Source of the DNA: Gammaproteobacteria bacterium
Lineage (GTDB): Bacteria; Pseudomonadota; Gammaproteobacteria; BMS3Bbin11
NCBI GenBank assembly: GCA_030636465.1
Contig: DAOVWW010000041.1
Span: 1-8,946 of the forward strand
Direction of reading: 5' to 3'
Length of the DNA: 8,946 bases
The position numbers and the translations under genes were made by a program. Within the stretch, counting starts at the first letter, position 1. Every line of letters begins with the position of its first letter. Under the pieces are notes generated by a model, which was not told where the DNA came from, did not search any database, and saw nothing but the letters and a program-made list of their open reading frames with translations. Shown piece by piece: positions 7,032-8,946 of the stretch.

Positions 7032-8946
7032 ATGTATAGAAACCCCGCTTTTTCAATTGTCAGAACACGCCACTGGTATCAGCGTCCGGTTACCTGGGCA
7101 TTTGCTCTACTGCTAGCACTGATTGCAATGATTACCACATTGGGGATTATCAGCCTGCAAAAAATTGAACAGGAGTATCTGCAGGAGACGCTAGTGAAAG
7201 TTGAGAAACTTCGCTTGCTCGATGAGATGGTCCACCACTCACGTCAGCGCTCAGTATTATTACGTGATCTGGTAATTGCCACGGACCCATTTGATCAGGA
7301 TGAAATATCTCAGGCACACAGTGCTTTGGCAGGGCGCTATCTTTCAGCCAGAAATGCGCTTGCAGAGCAACCTCTGAATACCAATGAACGTCAGGTTCTG
7401 GATCATATTATTGAGATAAATAGCAATGGTTATGCGTTGCAACAGCAGATAGTTGAACTGGCGATGACAGGGAAGCAGAAGCAGGCCCTGGAGCTGATTG
7501 CGAACGAACTGGGGCCGAATCGCGAGATGATCTACCCCGATATGATGAAGATACGGGAAATGCTGGTGGAATCCTCAAGTTTAGCAACACAGGCTGCAGC
7601 CCGGTCGATGAGCAGGTACCGGGCTGCGCTAGTGTGGTTGCTGGCAATTGCCATCTTTACCGGTATCGGTATCGCCTGGCTAGCCTATCGCATGGACTCC
7701 CGACATACCCAAAGATTGTTATGGCAGGCTTGTCATGACCCGTTAACAGGTTTGGGCAACCGCTATGAAGCTGAAGCTCAACTCAGTGCCCTGATTGAAG
7801 ATGCCAGGCAACGTAATGTGAGTCATGCACTGCTGTATCTGGATGTCGATCAATTCAATATTATTAACAATACTTCGGGCCAGGCTGCAGGTGATGAATT
7901 GCTCAGGCAGCTGGCCAGTTATTTACAAAAAGAAGTCGGCAATGAAACGAAAATTGATCGTGTGGGCAGCGACCAGTTCGTGGTGTTTCTAAAAGATAAA
8001 AATATCGATGAAGTGAAATCCTATGCCAGGAAATTATTGAAGGGCATAGCTAGAAATCGTTTTGAATGGTCTGACAAAAGTTATGACATAACTGCAAGTA
8101 TCGGCATCGTGCCGGTTAGCGAAAATAGAGGGAGTATTGAATCAATCTGGTCTGATGCATACCTTGCCTGTGATGTTGCCAAGGAAAGAGGTGGCGACCG
8201 CATAGAGGTTTCGCTGGAGTCATTGCAAGAAACAAAAGTACGCAGGGAAGGTATGGACTGGACCTCTCGCCTGCGGCGTGCCATGAAAGAAGACCGCCTG
8301 ATATTGTTCAGCCAGGGAATCAGGTCTTTAGGAAACGGTATGGCTCATAGCGAGATTTTAGTTCGTTATGAAGATGACAATGGCAAGATTATTTCAGCTG
8401 CCAGTTTTATCCCGGCAGCTGAGCGGTATAACCTGATTACTGATCTCGATTTCTATGTGGTACGCAAAACACTTCAGTTCATGGGCGGAGACAATAATAC
8501 TCAGAGTTATTCCATCAATCTTTCCGGTATGAGCCTGGGTAATCGTGAACTGCTGGATTTAATAATTACGGATATAGACAAACATGGTATTGACCCGGAA
8601 CGAGTCTGTTTTGAGATTACCGAGACGGCCGCTATCAGAAACCATACATCAGCAGTTCAATTTATGAATGTATTGCATGGACTCGGTTGCCACTTTTTCC
8701 TGGATGATTTCGGTACAGGTTTATCATCATTTGGTTATTTGAAATCCTTACCTCTGGATATAATAAAAATTGATGCGCACTTCATCAAGAATATCGAAAA
8801 CGATCTGGCTAACCGGGCCATTATCGAGGCAATAAATACCATTGCCCATGGTTTCGGTATGAAAACAGTTGCTGAGGGTGTGGAGACTGAAGCACAACTT
8901 GCCATTTTGAGTGCAATAGGAATCGATTATGTTCAAGGTTACCTGA
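7032..8946 (+). CDS. Membrane sensor with degenerate GGDEF and EIL-type EAL phosphodiesterase domain, 3' end missing
   Basis: The frame is open for 638 codons to the window edge, and the ATG at 7032 is the first start after an in-frame TAA at 7011. Membrane helices at about 20-42 and 198-219 enclose a helical periplasmic region (43-197, with the RSVLLRDLVIATDPFDQDE segment) like four-helix sensor bundles of chemoreceptors. The GGDEF region begins near CHDPLTGLGNR. Its signature is GSDQF (312-316), the usual FK and ND are FN and NN (275-276, 279-280), and the RxxD site is absent, so cyclase activity is unlikely. The EAL domain has E441-I-L-x-R445, N496, E528, DD 558-559, K579, E615 and Q635, all the residues needed to cleave c-di-GMP. 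It is probably a phosphodiesterase with a pseudo-GGDEF that may bind GTP. Only the last part of the EAL domain should be missing. Confidence 0.92.
   Translation, partial: MYRNPAFSIVRTRHWYQRPVTWAFALLLALIAMITTLGIISLQKIEQEYLQETLVKVEKLRLLDEMVHHSRQRSVLLRDLVIATDPFDQDEISQAHSALAGRYLSARNALAEQPLNTNERQVLDHIIEINSNGYALQQQIVELAMTGKQKQALELIANELGPNREMIYPDMMKIREMLVESSSLATQAAARSMSRYRAALVWLLAIAIFTGIGIAWLAYRMDSRHTQRLLWQACHDPLTGLGNRYEAEAQLSALIEDARQRNVSHALLYLDVDQFNIINNTSGQAAGDELLRQLASYLQKEVGNETKIDRVGSDQFVVFLKDKNIDEVKSYARKLLKGIARNRFEWSDKSYDITASIGIVPVSENRGSIESIWSDAYLACDVAKERGGDRIEVSLESLQETKVRREGMDWTSRLRRAMKEDRLILFSQGIRSLGNGMAHSEILVRYEDDNGKIISAASFIPAAERYNLITDLDFYVVRKTLQFMGGDNNTQSYSINLSGMSLGNRELLDLIITDIDKHGIDPERVCFEITETAAIRNHTSAVQFMNVLHGLGCHFFLDDFGTGLSSFGYLKSLPLDIIKIDAHFIKNIENDLANRAIIEAINTIAHGFGMKTVAEGVETEAQLAILSAIGIDYVQGYL

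Noticed and set aside
7032..8946. Premature truncation of the second c-di-GMP gene
   Set aside because: The lack of a stop codon is due to the window ending within the EAL domain, just after the QGY motif; the frame itself is unbroken.

Overview
The window looks like chromosomal DNA of a gammaproteobacterium of moderate GC content, probably an environmental and possibly sulfur-oxidising lineage. This rests on gene content and protein style (three-PAS GGDEF-EAL proteins, a sulfide:quinone reductase-like flavoprotein, an FNR/ANR-type palindrome) and is an inference; nothing in the window fixes the taxon. There are five protein-coding genes, two of them cut by the window edges. I see no RNA genes, CRISPR array, insertion sequence or prophage.

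Layout: (1) 3-791, +, the 3' part of a pentameric ligand-gated ion channel, the bacterial relatives of nicotinic, glycine and GABA receptors. (2) 886-2025, +, a complete FAD-dependent oxidoreductase of the sulfide:quinone reductase superfamily that lacks the central catalytic cysteine of that family. (3) 2055-5174, -, convergent with gene 2, a 1039-residue membrane c-di-GMP enzyme: two N-terminal hydrophobic segments, three PAS domains, intact GGDEF, intact EAL and a C-terminal CZB-like zinc-binding domain. (4) 5175-5540, a 366-bp divergent intergenic region holding a perfect FNR-type palindrome. (5) 5541-6860, +, a multi-spanning membrane protein whose N-terminal part looks like a bacterial PH-like domain and whose C-terminal part looks like DUF6498. 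(6) 6861-7031, an intergenic region with a long interrupted inverted repeat and a hairpin. (7) 7032 to the right edge, +, a second membrane-bound c-di-GMP protein with a helical periplasmic sensor, a degenerate GGDEF (GSDQF) and a catalytically complete EAL of the EIL subtype.

Functional reading: the two c-di-GMP proteins on either side of the PH/DUF6498 membrane protein form a signalling neighbourhood. The upstream one could make and break c-di-GMP under PAS and metal or redox control; the downstream one is probably only a phosphodiesterase. The perfect FNR-type site between the divergent genes suggests oxygen- or NO-responsive transcription of one or both, which fits a nearby quinone-linked flavoprotein. 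The channel has a pore more like that of anion-selective animal receptors than that of the cation channels GLIC and ELIC. No single new multi-gene system is obvious. The most notable points are the CZB on a GGDEF-EAL enzyme, the perfect FNR-type site, the channel's pore sequence and the variant SQR-like active site.
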